Of a stretch of DNA of 9,372 bases, positions 1-6,097 are shown piece after piece. Both the position numbers and the translations under genes were made by a program. Origin of the DNA: an uncultured Micromonospora sp. (GTDB lineage: Bacteria > Actinomycetota > Actinomycetes > Mycobacteriales > Micromonosporaceae); contig CALGAM010000123.1 in the NCBI GenBank assembly GCA_937951935.1, positions 1-9,372 of the forward strand, written 5' to 3'. Position 1 is the first letter of the stretch. The number at the start of each line of letters is the position of its first letter. The notes beneath the pieces are model-generated. The model did no database searches and was not told the DNA's origin. It was given only the letters and a program-made list of their open reading frames with translations.

Positions 1-91
1 CGCCCTGCAGCGGATCGACCTGGGCGCACGCAACCGGCCGGGCTCAGGCGAGCCCGCCGGTGCGGCCCCACCCGGACGGGGGTGTCCGTGA
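1..91 (+). CDS. C-terminal end of an unidentified protein (partial)
   Basis: An open frame enters from the left edge (codons begin at base 2) and stops at TGA 89-91. The visible 29 residues begin ALQRIDLGARNRPG and end in a Gly/Pro/Ala-rich tail. Third codon positions are almost all G or C, as in the real genes here, and no other frame explains the segment better. The stop overlaps the GTG at 88-90 of the next gene (GTGA), the junction type used by the two following gene pairs as well, so this is probably the upstream member of the same operon. The tail is too short to assign a family. Confidence 0.5.
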   Translation, partial: ALQRIDLGARNRPGSGEPAGAAPPGRGCP

Positions 92-666
92 ACCGACGGC
101 ACCGACACGCCTGGATACTGGCGCTGGTCGGGATCGGGCTCCTGCTCAGCGGCGGGGCCTTCTCCGCGATCCGCTGGAAACTGCTCGCCGACGAGGACAC
201 CGGCGTACCCAACTGCGCGGCGTTGGTGGCCGACCTGCCGAACTCGGCGACGGGTGCGTGGGGAATCCGCGACCCGGAGCCCCGTCGGGTGACCGATTCG
301 ACGACCACGTGTGAACTCGCCTTCACCACAGCCGACGAGCGGTTCAGCGGCTCGGTGAGCGTGTTCATCCTCGGCTCCAGCGATCCGGATCGGCTACGTC
401 GGGAGGTGAGTTCCGGGTTCTGCTACGGCGGCGCGAGGCCGGTCGACGACGCAGAGAAGTACCTGGCGGTCCGGCACTGCGTCGAACTTGTCGGTGAGGT
501 GGCCCTGGCCGGCGTGTTCGCTGCCCGCGACCACCGGTTCGTGCACATGGTGGCAACCGTGCGCGGCGGGAGCGCCGACCGCGTCGAGCTCACCCGGATC
601 GCCTCGGAGATCGCCCGTACGGTCGCCGACCGAGGGCTGTCGCTGCCGAGGAACGGCCAGCCATGA
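88..666 (+). CDS. Membrane-anchored protein with four extracytoplasmic cysteines, function unknown
   Basis: About 192 residues. A short basic N-terminus (NRRHRH) is followed by one hydrophobic segment (about residues 8-27), giving a signal anchor with the rest outside the membrane. There is no lipobox cysteine, so it is not an obvious lipoprotein. The exported part has four cysteines (in PNCAAL, TTCEL, GFCYGG and RHCVEL), compatible with two disulfides. The Cys-x-x-Leu then later Cys pattern recalls DUF3558-like exported actinobacterial proteins, but only loosely. GTG 88 is preferred because it overlaps the upstream stop (GTGA) and has a GGACGGGG-like purine stretch just before it. GTG 82, two codons earlier, is an alternative. 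The stop overlaps the next ATG (ATGA, 663-666), so translation is probably coupled. The context with a WxG protein suggests a type VII secretion accessory factor, which is inference. Confidence 0.8.
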   Translation: MNRRHRHAWILALVGIGLLLSGGAFSAIRWKLLADEDTGVPNCAALVADLPNSATGAWGIRDPEPRRVTDSTTTCELAFTTADERFSGSVSVFILGSSDPDRLRREVSSGFCYGGARPVDDAEKYLAVRHCVELVGEVALAGVFAARDHRFVHMVATVRGGSADRVELTRIASEIARTVADRGLSLPRNGQP

Positions 667-959
667 GTCGACTGGAGGACTACTGGGCCGCGGTGGCCCG
701 GATTCGGGCCGTCGGCGAGTCGACACACCGTTGGGTCAGGGTGACCCGTGAGCCGTCCGGTGAGATCGACGTCCGAATTCGGCCGGGAATGCTGCGCACC
801 TGCGCCGCCGTCCAGGTCGCTGACGAGATCCGCAGCGCGCTGCTCGCCGCCGTTGCCGACCACCGTCGGCAGTATCGGCAACTCCGCATCGACTACTTCG
901 GCTCGCCCCTCGGCGTGGGGGAGTTTCCGGAACCAGGTCGAAACTGGGAGCGGCGGTGA
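663..959 (+). CDS. Small YbaB/EbfC-like protein, function unknown
   Basis: 98 residues, ATG start overlapping the preceding stop, with GAGGA at 648-652 as a ribosome site about 10 bases upstream. The layout is an N-terminal helix (about 1-20), a beta segment with a hydrophilic turn (RWVRVTREPSGEIDVRIRP, about 23-41), then a long helix (about 49-75). This helix - VxxxxxGxxxVxI - helix order resembles the YbaB/EbfC nucleoid-associated fold. Actinobacteria carry divergent copies of that fold next to ESX/WXG100 genes, where they are thought to act as partners or chaperones and not as global DNA binders. The match rests on secondary-structure pattern only, with no diagnostic residues. The stop overlaps the next GTG (GTGA, 956-959). 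The short basic tail (GRNWERR) shows no further domain. Confidence 0.75.
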   Translation: MSRLEDYWAAVARIRAVGESTHRWVRVTREPSGEIDVRIRPGMLRTCAAVQVADEIRSALLAAVADHRRQYRQLRIDYFGSPLGVGEFPEPGRNWERR

Positions 960-2269
960 GCACGGAGCTGGAAGAGTTGCGGGCCGAGTCACGCGCACTG
1001 GTCACTTTCGGCGTCGCCCGGTACGAGGACAGCGTCGTGTTCAGCGCCGTCCGGCGTTATCTCGTGGATGTCGGGCAGATTCCCACCGGCGCATGGGGTA
1101 CTTTACCTGGAATTTCCGACAAACTACGCCGTGACTGGGCCACGGCCCTGGAAAACCGCGTCTCGGAGGCTGTCACGATCCGTGACGAGATGACGCGCAT
1201 CTCGGACGGGATACTGCAAATCGCCGCAAACTATGACGCCACGGACCTGCGAGTCGCAACCAGCTTCGACCTGGCCAACCAGGACCTGCGCCCGTTCCTG
1301 GCCGCCGCCGACGGTTATGCGAACGAGATTCGCGTGCGCCCCGGCGGGGTGGGGGTTCTGCCGCAGCAGAGGTATCCGAAGCTGGCCGACGGCCCGCCCG
1401 CGGTGGTCATTCCACCCGACAACGAGAGGCTCTCCGCGATTCGCCAGGAGCGTTTGCCGCACGTCCGGCACGGCGAGGAACCACTCCGCATCGGGTTCAC
1501 GAACGGGGTGATGACCATTGCCGGTGGACCGACCGTGCACTACGAGAACGGGGAGAAGGACCGCCTCGACCAGTTCGTCCAGGAGCATCGCGATACCCTG
1601 TTGCAGCTCGAGGCGTTGCTGATCGAACTCGGCACCGGCCGCCGATTGCCGCTCAACGATCTGATCGTGCATGCCTGGCGTAGTTCACCCAGCATCATCC
1701 GCAACCGAGCCGATCTCGTCCATTCCGCGGCGAACACCTACCAAGAGTTGCGCACGGCCATGGACGGCGAGCTCAGCCGGCTGAATCTCTACTGGGAGGG
1801 GAGTGCCGCGAAGGCCTTCACGCAGCACGTCCAGTCGGTCAGCAGCTACCTCTCCCAGCTCGAGATTCAGGCGCGGTGGCTCGCCGAGGAAGGCAAGAAG
1901 GCCGCATCCAGCCTCGAAGGACTACGCAACGCATACGCCACGACGGGCTACGAACGGATCGGTTCCCTCATCACCGCGCTGACCGAGTACCACGAGCGGA
2001 TTTCGAAACCCTTCCACTCGTGCGGCAACCTCGAACAGGCTCTGATCGATGCCGCCGCGGCCTTCACAGATCATCTGCTGAGCTCGGAGCGACGGTACAC
2101 CGAGGAGCTGACGCTGTTGCTCCAGATCGACGAGCAGGAGCGCAGGGAACGCCCTGATATCGGCACCCGTGGCCACGACGCCATCCCGTTCCCGAAGGTG
2201 GAGACCGGCGCCGAGGCGTGGTACGACGACGGCGGCTGGCGCCCCAGCCCGCACCGGCCGGCGGTCTAG
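956..2269 (+). CDS. Two-region WXG100-like helical protein, probable type VII secretion-associated protein
   Basis: 437 residues. The GTG start has GGGAG (946-950) five bases upstream and overlaps the previous stop. It is predominantly helical and hydrophilic, with no signal peptide or membrane segment. The N-terminal helical region (about 50-115) carries ILQIAANYDATD, where Y93-A-T-D97 spacing gives YxxxD, the general type VII secretion motif; a similar AAxxYxxTD pattern occurs in EspC-type ESX proteins. A less helical middle (about 125-200) is rich in Pro, Gly and Val. A second helical hairpin (about 250-350) has the WXG100-type turn YWEGSAAKAF (W280, G282). A further helix (about 358-395) precedes a charged C-terminus with a WYDDGGW segment. 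Ordinary WXG100 proteins have about 100 residues, so this is a long form, comparable in size to PPE/LXG-like substrates. Third positions are less GC-biased than in the right-hand genes, hinting at separate ancestry. It could be a secreted effector scaffold or a cytosolic partner; no toxin domain is recognisable. Confidence 0.85.
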   Translation: MSTELEELRAESRALVTFGVARYEDSVVFSAVRRYLVDVGQIPTGAWGTLPGISDKLRRDWATALENRVSEAVTIRDEMTRISDGILQIAANYDATDLRVATSFDLANQDLRPFLAAADGYANEIRVRPGGVGVLPQQRYPKLADGPPAVVIPPDNERLSAIRQERLPHVRHGEEPLRIGFTNGVMTIAGGPTVHYENGEKDRLDQFVQEHRDTLLQLEALLIELGTGRRLPLNDLIVHAWRSSPSIIRNRADLVHSAANTYQELRTAMDGELSRLNLYWEGSAAKAFTQHVQSVSSYLSQLEIQARWLAEEGKKAASSLEGLRNAYATTGYERIGSLITALTEYHERISKPFHSCGNLEQALIDAAAAFTDHLLSSERRYTEELTLLLQIDEQERRERPDIGTRGHDAIPFPKVETGAEAWYDDGGWRPSPHRPAV

Positions 2270-2624
2270 CTGGTTCGAGGCGTGGCGCGGCTCCAGACGG
2301 ATGGCTGACGTCATCAGCGGTCCGAGGGCGCGTTCCTCGACCGTGACCACCCCGACCGGGTTTCCACCGGGACGAACCGACTCTCCAGCCGTTGTGGCCT
2401 ACCACACATTCGTCTGCACGACCTGCGACGCGGTCATACCGCGGCGGTACTCGGGGGCGGGCGTACGCCTCGGGATCGCCGGTACCCGGCGGTCACGCTC
2501 CGGCAGCGTCCGGGTCCGCCGGCACACGCCGCCCGGCACGGACCGCGAGGCGGGCACGGTCGCGGCCCCGCCATAGGGTCCGGAGGCGGGCACCGTCAGC
2601 GAACCCGTCGACACGGGGAACGAC
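2270..2624. other. 355-base stretch without a convincing gene
   Basis: This lies between the end of the WXG-like gene and the tRNA terminator. The best candidate is an open frame at 2301-2576 on the + strand (ATG, 91 residues), which contains the short pair FVCTTCDAV (a CxxC) followed by an Arg-rich tail. It has no good ribosome site, mixed third-position composition and no family resemblance. A minus-strand frame at 2399-2626 is equally weak. A TGACGTCA palindrome lies at 2306-2313. The stretch may be non-coding or decayed DNA; nothing here supports a functional gene. Confidence 0.4.
2318..2343 (+). terminator. Weak hairpin after the WXG-like operon
   Basis: CGGTC(C)GAGG at 2318-2327 pairs with CCTCGACCG at 2335-2343. 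This gives a 9-bp stem with one bulged C and a 7-base loop, about 48 bases past the stop of the WXG-like gene. There is no following T tract, so this is only a candidate operon end. Confidence 0.3.
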
Positions 2625-2655
2625 AACGGCCCCCGGATGATCTCCGGGGGCCGTT
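2625..2655 (-). terminator. Perfect hairpin terminator of the tRNA-fMet transcript
   Basis: A 13-bp perfect inverted repeat: AACGGCCCCCGGA at 2625-2637 and its complement at 2643-2655, with a 5-base loop. Read on the minus strand it begins 8 bases past the tRNA 3' end and is followed by a weak T-containing run (TTGTCGTT). The stem is very GC-rich, as in actinobacterial intrinsic terminators, which often lack a full T tract. Confidence 0.75.
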
Positions 2656-2663
2656 CCTCGCAG

Positions 2664-2737
2664 TAGCGGGGACAGGATTTGAACCTGCGACCTCTGGGTT
2701 ATGAGCCCAGCGAGCTACCGAGCTGCTCCACCCCGCG
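2664..2737 (-). tRNA. Initiator tRNA-fMet (anticodon CAU)
   Basis: The reverse complement folds into a complete 74-base cloverleaf without encoded CCA. The acceptor is CGCGGGG against CCCCGCU; D stem GAGC/GCUC; anticodon stem CUGGG/CCCAG with loop CUCAUAA; T stem GCAGG/CCUGU with the UUCAAAU loop; discriminator A. Three initiator hallmarks are visible: an unpaired first position (C1 opposite U72), three consecutive G:C pairs at the base of the anticodon stem (GGG/CCC), and A11:U24 in the D stem. These separate it from elongator Met and Ile-CAU tRNAs. It delivers formyl-methionine to the P site in translation initiation. The base after the discriminator is C and the next bases are not CA, so CCA must be added by the nucleotidyltransferase. 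Confidence 0.97.
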
Positions 2738-2749
2738 TCGGCGTTGCTA

Positions 2750-2779
2750 ACACTAGCGCATCCGGCCCGCCGTCTGCAA
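2750..2779 (-). promoter_or_regulatory. Probable sigma-70-type promoter of tRNA-fMet
   Basis: On the minus strand a TTGCAG -35 element (2779-2774) is separated by 18 bases from a TAGTGT -10 element (2755-2750), which lies 12 bases before the tRNA 5' end. This fits a primary-sigma promoter with a short 5' leader removed by RNase P. It sits just after the UPF0182 terminator hairpin, so the tRNA appears to be transcribed independently. Confidence 0.6.
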
Positions 2780-2791
2780 AACGGGGCGGAA

Positions 2792-2828
2792 ACTGGCCGG
2801 CGACCGCCTGAGGCGGTCGCCGGCCAGT
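2792..2828 (-). terminator. Perfect 17-bp hairpin terminator after UPF0182 gene
   Basis: ACTGGCCGGCGACCGCC at 2792-2808 pairs perfectly with 2812-2828 across a 3-base loop. It begins 14 bases past the UPF0182 stop codon on the minus strand and is followed there by a short TTT and, further on, TTTT. Its position and strength mark it as the intrinsic terminator insulating the tRNA from read-through. Confidence 0.85.
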
Positions 2829-2842
2829 AGGGAAGGTGCTGG

Positions 2843-5800
2843 TCAGGCCCCGGGTGATGGGGACGGGCTCGCCGTGCCGCCGCCGGCGGCCGGTGAGGTG
2901 GTCGGGGCCGGCGAACCGCCCGGGGCCGGCGCGCCGGGGTTCACCCGCTGAGCCACCGCCTGGAACTCGTTCATCGCGTCGTCCAGGGCCTTCAGGGCCT
3001 GGCCGTACCGTGCGAAGTCACCCGACGCCTGGGCGGCCTTCACCTCGGCGATGGCGTTCTGGACCCTGGCGGCCGCGGCGGCCAGCTCCGGCGTGGGCGA
3101 GGGTGTGCCGTCCGAGGGCGGCGCCGTCGGCGGCGGGTTGTTGTTGCCGTCTCCCGTCGGCGGTGGGTTCTGGGTGCCGGTGCCCGCCTCCTTGCCCTGC
3201 CGGACGAGCTCCTTGACCCCCTCCTCCAGGCTGTTCGCCAGCGTGACGTACTGGCCGCCGTCGCCGTACGCGATCAGCACCCGCTGCAGCAGCGGATAGG
3301 CGTTCTGCTGGTTGCTCTTCACGTACACCGGCTCGACGTAGAGCATCCCGTCGGCGAACGGCAGTGAGAGCAGGTTGCCGTACTGCACCTGTGCCTGGTT
3401 CGAGGTGAGCAGGTTGAGCTGCTGCCGGATGGTCGCGTTGTTGGTCATGTTCTGGTGGATCTGCACCGGACCGGAGATCGCCGTCTGGTCGGGCAGCTCC
3501 AGGACCTCCAGCCGAGGCTGGCCGTCGACGTACGACCCGGTGATCAGCGCGGCCAGGTTCTGCCGGCCGACCGGGGTGACCGCCGAGGTGAGCTGGAAAC
3601 GCGGCGCCTCCTGCTCCGGGAACTGGGTGTAGAGGTAGTACGGCGGCTGCTTCTTTCCGGTGTCCGGCGCGTCCGGGGCGTTCGGAACCTCCCAGAAGTC
3701 CTCACCCGAGAAGAACGACAGCGGGTCCGTGACGTGGAACTTCGCCAGCAGGTTGCGCTGCACCTTGAACAGGTCGGCCGGGTAGCGGAAGTGCGCGGCC
3801 AGCTCGGCCGGGATCTCCGACCTGGGGACCACCAGGTCGCCGCCGAAGGCCTTGTTCCAGGCCTTCAGCACCGGGTCCCGGTCGTCCACCTCGTAGAGCC
3901 GGACCGTGCCGTCGTACGCGTCGACGGTGGCCTTGACCGAGTTACGGATGTAGTTGATGTTCTCCCGGGCCAGCTCGAAGGTGCCGAGGCCGGTCAGCTC
4001 GTCGGTCGTCTCCTCCCGCAGGTTGACCTGCTGCGAGTACGGATAGGTGGCCGAGGTGGTGTAACCGTCGAGGATCCAGACGATCCGTCCGTTGACCACC
4101 GCCGGGTACGGGTCGCCGTCCAGGGTCAGGAACGGCGCGACCTTCTCCACCCGGTCGCGCGGGTTACGCACGTAGAGGAGCTTGGAGTTCTCGTTGACCG
4201 CCTCCGAGAGGAGGAAGTTCGGCTCCTGCTCCTTGATCGCGTAGAGCAGTCGACGCCAGTACGAGCCGATGTGAACCCCGCCGGAGCCGGTGTAGGTGTA
4301 GCCGCCCTGGCCCTCCTGGCCGGTCGGCCGGTCGAACTCGACGTGGCGGTTCGGGTCGGTCTGCCCGACGATCGCGTAGTCGCCGTCGCCCATCTGCTCG
4401 CCGTAGTAGATGCGCGGCTGCTCGACCACGATCTGCTCGGTCGCCGCGGAGCATCCCTCCTGGCGCTGTTCGCCGAGGAAGCCGGAGACGAAGTACGGCA
4501 GACCACCGCAGACCACCCGGTTGGCCGGCGCGCTGACCATGCCGTAGCCGTGGGTGTAGACGGTGTGCCGGTTGATCCAGTTGCTCTGCTGGGCGGTCAG
4601 TTTCAGGTAGTTGATCTCCCGCATGCCGACGACGACGTCCTGGGTCTTTCCGCCGATCTGGTAGCGGTCGATGTCCAGCTTCTCGCCGAAGTCGTAGAAA
4701 CTGCGCACCTGTTGTGCCAGGGTGTACGTCTCGGAGACCAGCTGCGGGTCGAGCAGCCGGATGTTCGGCACGACGTTGGTGTCGGTGGCCAGGCTCTCCG
4801 GCGGCGTCAGGTTCGACGCGCTGTACGGAATGACCTTGGTGTCGGCCAGCCCGAAGGCGGCGCGGGTGGCGTCGATGCTGCGTTGGATGTAGGTGGCCTC
4901 CTTGTCCCGCACGCTCGGCCGGACCTCGAAGGTCTGCACCGCCCACGGGTAGATGCCGCCGATCGCCACCGCCGAGATGCCGAGCAGGGCCAGCGAGATA
5001 CCGGGCCAGACCAGGTTCCGCATCACCGCGTTGGAGAAGATGATGATCGCGATCGCGACCACCACGGAGATGTACGCCAGGATCTCCTTGGCCGGCAGCA
5101 GCGCGTTGACGTCGGCGTAGCCCGCGCCGTAGAGGTTGACCCCCTCGTTGAGCTCCAACAGCATGGCCCGACGGTCGAGGACGTACGCGACCGCCTTGAG
5201 CAGCACGAAGACCGCCACCAGCGTGGTGAGGTGGGCGCGGGCCGCGGCGGTCATCCGTTCGCCGACGCCCTGCAGCCGTACCCCGCCGAAGATGTAGTGC
5301 ATCGCGAGCGAGCCGATGACCGCCAGCACCACCACGGTGAAGCCGACCCCGAGCAGGTAGCGCAGGAACGGGAACTGGAAGACGTAGAAGCCGACGTCAA
5401 TGCCGAACTCGGGATCCCGCACCCCGAAGTCCTGCGAGTTGCGGAACAGCATCCACTGGGCCCACCGGCTCTGCGCCGAGAGCCCGGCGAAGAGCCCGAC
5501 GGCCACGCCGACCGCGGCGAGCCAGACGCCGATCCGCGGTGCCAGGACCGACCGGTAACGCTCCAGCGTCACCTGCTCGGGTGAGTGCGGCCGCAGGAAC
5601 GGTCGCAGCCGGTAGGCCAGCCACATGTTGCCGACGACCAGAAGTGCCACGGCCAGCCCGGTCACGACGAAGAGCAGGATCCGGGTGACCAGCACGCCGG
5701 TGAAGACCTGCGTGTAGTCGACCTCCTGGAACCAGAGCCAGTCGGTCCAGGCCTGGACGCCCCAGCCGAGCAGGGTGAGAAGCAAGAACACCCCGAGGAG

Positions 5801-5863
5801 GACGCCCGCCGTGGCGCGGCCGCGCCGACTCATTCTTGGTAGAGGGCTGCTACGCATGACCAC
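2843..5863 (-). CDS. UPF0182 family large membrane protein (PF03699)
   Basis: 1006 residues, typical of the family (about 900-1000). Seven hydrophobic segments lie near residues 20-42, 57-83, 108-129, 168-191, 209-229, 260-280 and 284-306. With a basic N-terminus inside, the large remainder (about 310-1006) would lie outside the cytoplasm. Family-like stretches include RPSVRDKEATYIQRSID after the last helix, GSYWRRLLYAIK, and FRYPADLFKVQRNLLAKFHV. Two cysteines about 20 residues apart (CGGLPYF and EGCSAAT) could form a disulfide. A Pro/Thr/Asn-rich linker (about 891-925), a predicted coiled coil (about 926-974) and a Pro/Ser/Thr/Gly tail end the protein. GTG 5863 is chosen because GGAG (5873-5870) lies 6 bases upstream; ATG 5857 and ATG 5833 are alternatives. 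The family is widespread in actinobacteria and some cyanobacteria and its function is unknown. M. tuberculosis Rv3193c is the apparent positional counterpart. Confidence 0.95.
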   Translation of the reverse strand: MVMRSSPLPRMSRRGRATAGVLLGVFLLLTLLGWGVQAWTDWLWFQEVDYTQVFTGVLVTRILLFVVTGLAVALLVVGNMWLAYRLRPFLRPHSPEQVTLERYRSVLAPRIGVWLAAVGVAVGLFAGLSAQSRWAQWMLFRNSQDFGVRDPEFGIDVGFYVFQFPFLRYLLGVGFTVVVLAVIGSLAMHYIFGGVRLQGVGERMTAAARAHLTTLVAVFVLLKAVAYVLDRRAMLLELNEGVNLYGAGYADVNALLPAKEILAYISVVVAIAIIIFSNAVMRNLVWPGISLALLGISAVAIGGIYPWAVQTFEVRPSVRDKEATYIQRSIDATRAAFGLADTKVIPYSASNLTPPESLATDTNVVPNIRLLDPQLVSETYTLAQQVRSFYDFGEKLDIDRYQIGGKTQDVVVGMREINYLKLTAQQSNWINRHTVYTHGYGMVSAPANRVVCGGLPYFVSGFLGEQRQEGCSAATEQIVVEQPRIYYGEQMGDGDYAIVGQTDPNRHVEFDRPTGQEGQGGYTYTGSGGVHIGSYWRRLLYAIKEQEPNFLLSEAVNENSKLLYVRNPRDRVEKVAPFLTLDGDPYPAVVNGRIVWILDGYTTSATYPYSQQVNLREETTDELTGLGTFELARENINYIRNSVKATVDAYDGTVRLYEVDDRDPVLKAWNKAFGGDLVVPRSEIPAELAAHFRYPADLFKVQRNLLAKFHVTDPLSFFSGEDFWEVPNAPDAPDTGKKQPPYYLYTQFPEQEAPRFQLTSAVTPVGRQNLAALITGSYVDGQPRLEVLELPDQTAISGPVQIHQNMTNNATIRQQLNLLTSNQAQVQYGNLLSLPFADGMLYVEPVYVKSNQQNAYPLLQRVLIAYGDGGQYVTLANSLEEGVKELVRQGKEAGTGTQNPPPTGDGNNNPPPTAPPSDGTPSPTPELAAAAARVQNAIAEVKAAQASGDFARYGQALKALDDAMNEFQAVAQRVNPGAPAPGGSPAPTTSPAAGGGTASPSPSPGA

Positions 5864-5892
5864 TGTTGGCTCCGCACGTTCGGAAGTGACCG

Positions 5893-5916
5893 GCTCTGAT
5901 CAGAGCACCTAGACTA
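5893..5916 (-). promoter_or_regulatory. Candidate promoter with overlapping palindrome before UPF0182 gene
   Basis: A perfect 14-base palindrome, GCTCTGATCAGAGC (5893-5906), lies 30 bases upstream of the UPF0182 GTG. Immediately upstream of it on the minus strand is TAGTCT (5916-5911), a plausible -10 hexamer. Transcription would then start inside the palindrome, an arrangement typical of an operator for a dimeric repressor. No good -35 element is visible at the usual distance. Confidence 0.4.
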
Positions 5917-5989
5917 CGGGGTAATCCGGGGTCCGATCCGTTCCCGGTCGAGCAGGCGGCACATCGGGCACGGCGCGCTGCCGGTCGGA

Positions 5990-6032
5990 CCGGCCCGCGA
6001 AACGGCGTCAGCCGGCCCGCGAACACGGCGTC
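5990..6032. repeat. Imperfect tandem repeat, about 22-base unit, two copies
   Basis: CCGGCCCGCGAAACGGCGTC at 5990-6009 recurs at 6012-6032 with one extra C inserted (GAACACGG in place of GAAACGG). The copies are 22 bases apart and lie in the gap between the PDZ-Lon and UPF0182 genes. It looks like a local slippage duplication; no function is evident. Confidence 0.7.
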
Positions 6033-6097
6033 CGGGTGCTCCGGCACGACGGCGTCGGGCGGGTCGGGGCGTCCGGCCGGGTACGCGGCGCGCAGGG

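Noticed and set aside
3455..5584. 709-residue open frame on the + strand, antisense to the UPF0182 gene
   Set aside because: It is a mirror frame of a well-supported membrane protein gene. Its Val/Arg/Asp/Gly-dominated composition with no hydrophobic or domain pattern is typical of antisense frames in GC-rich DNA.
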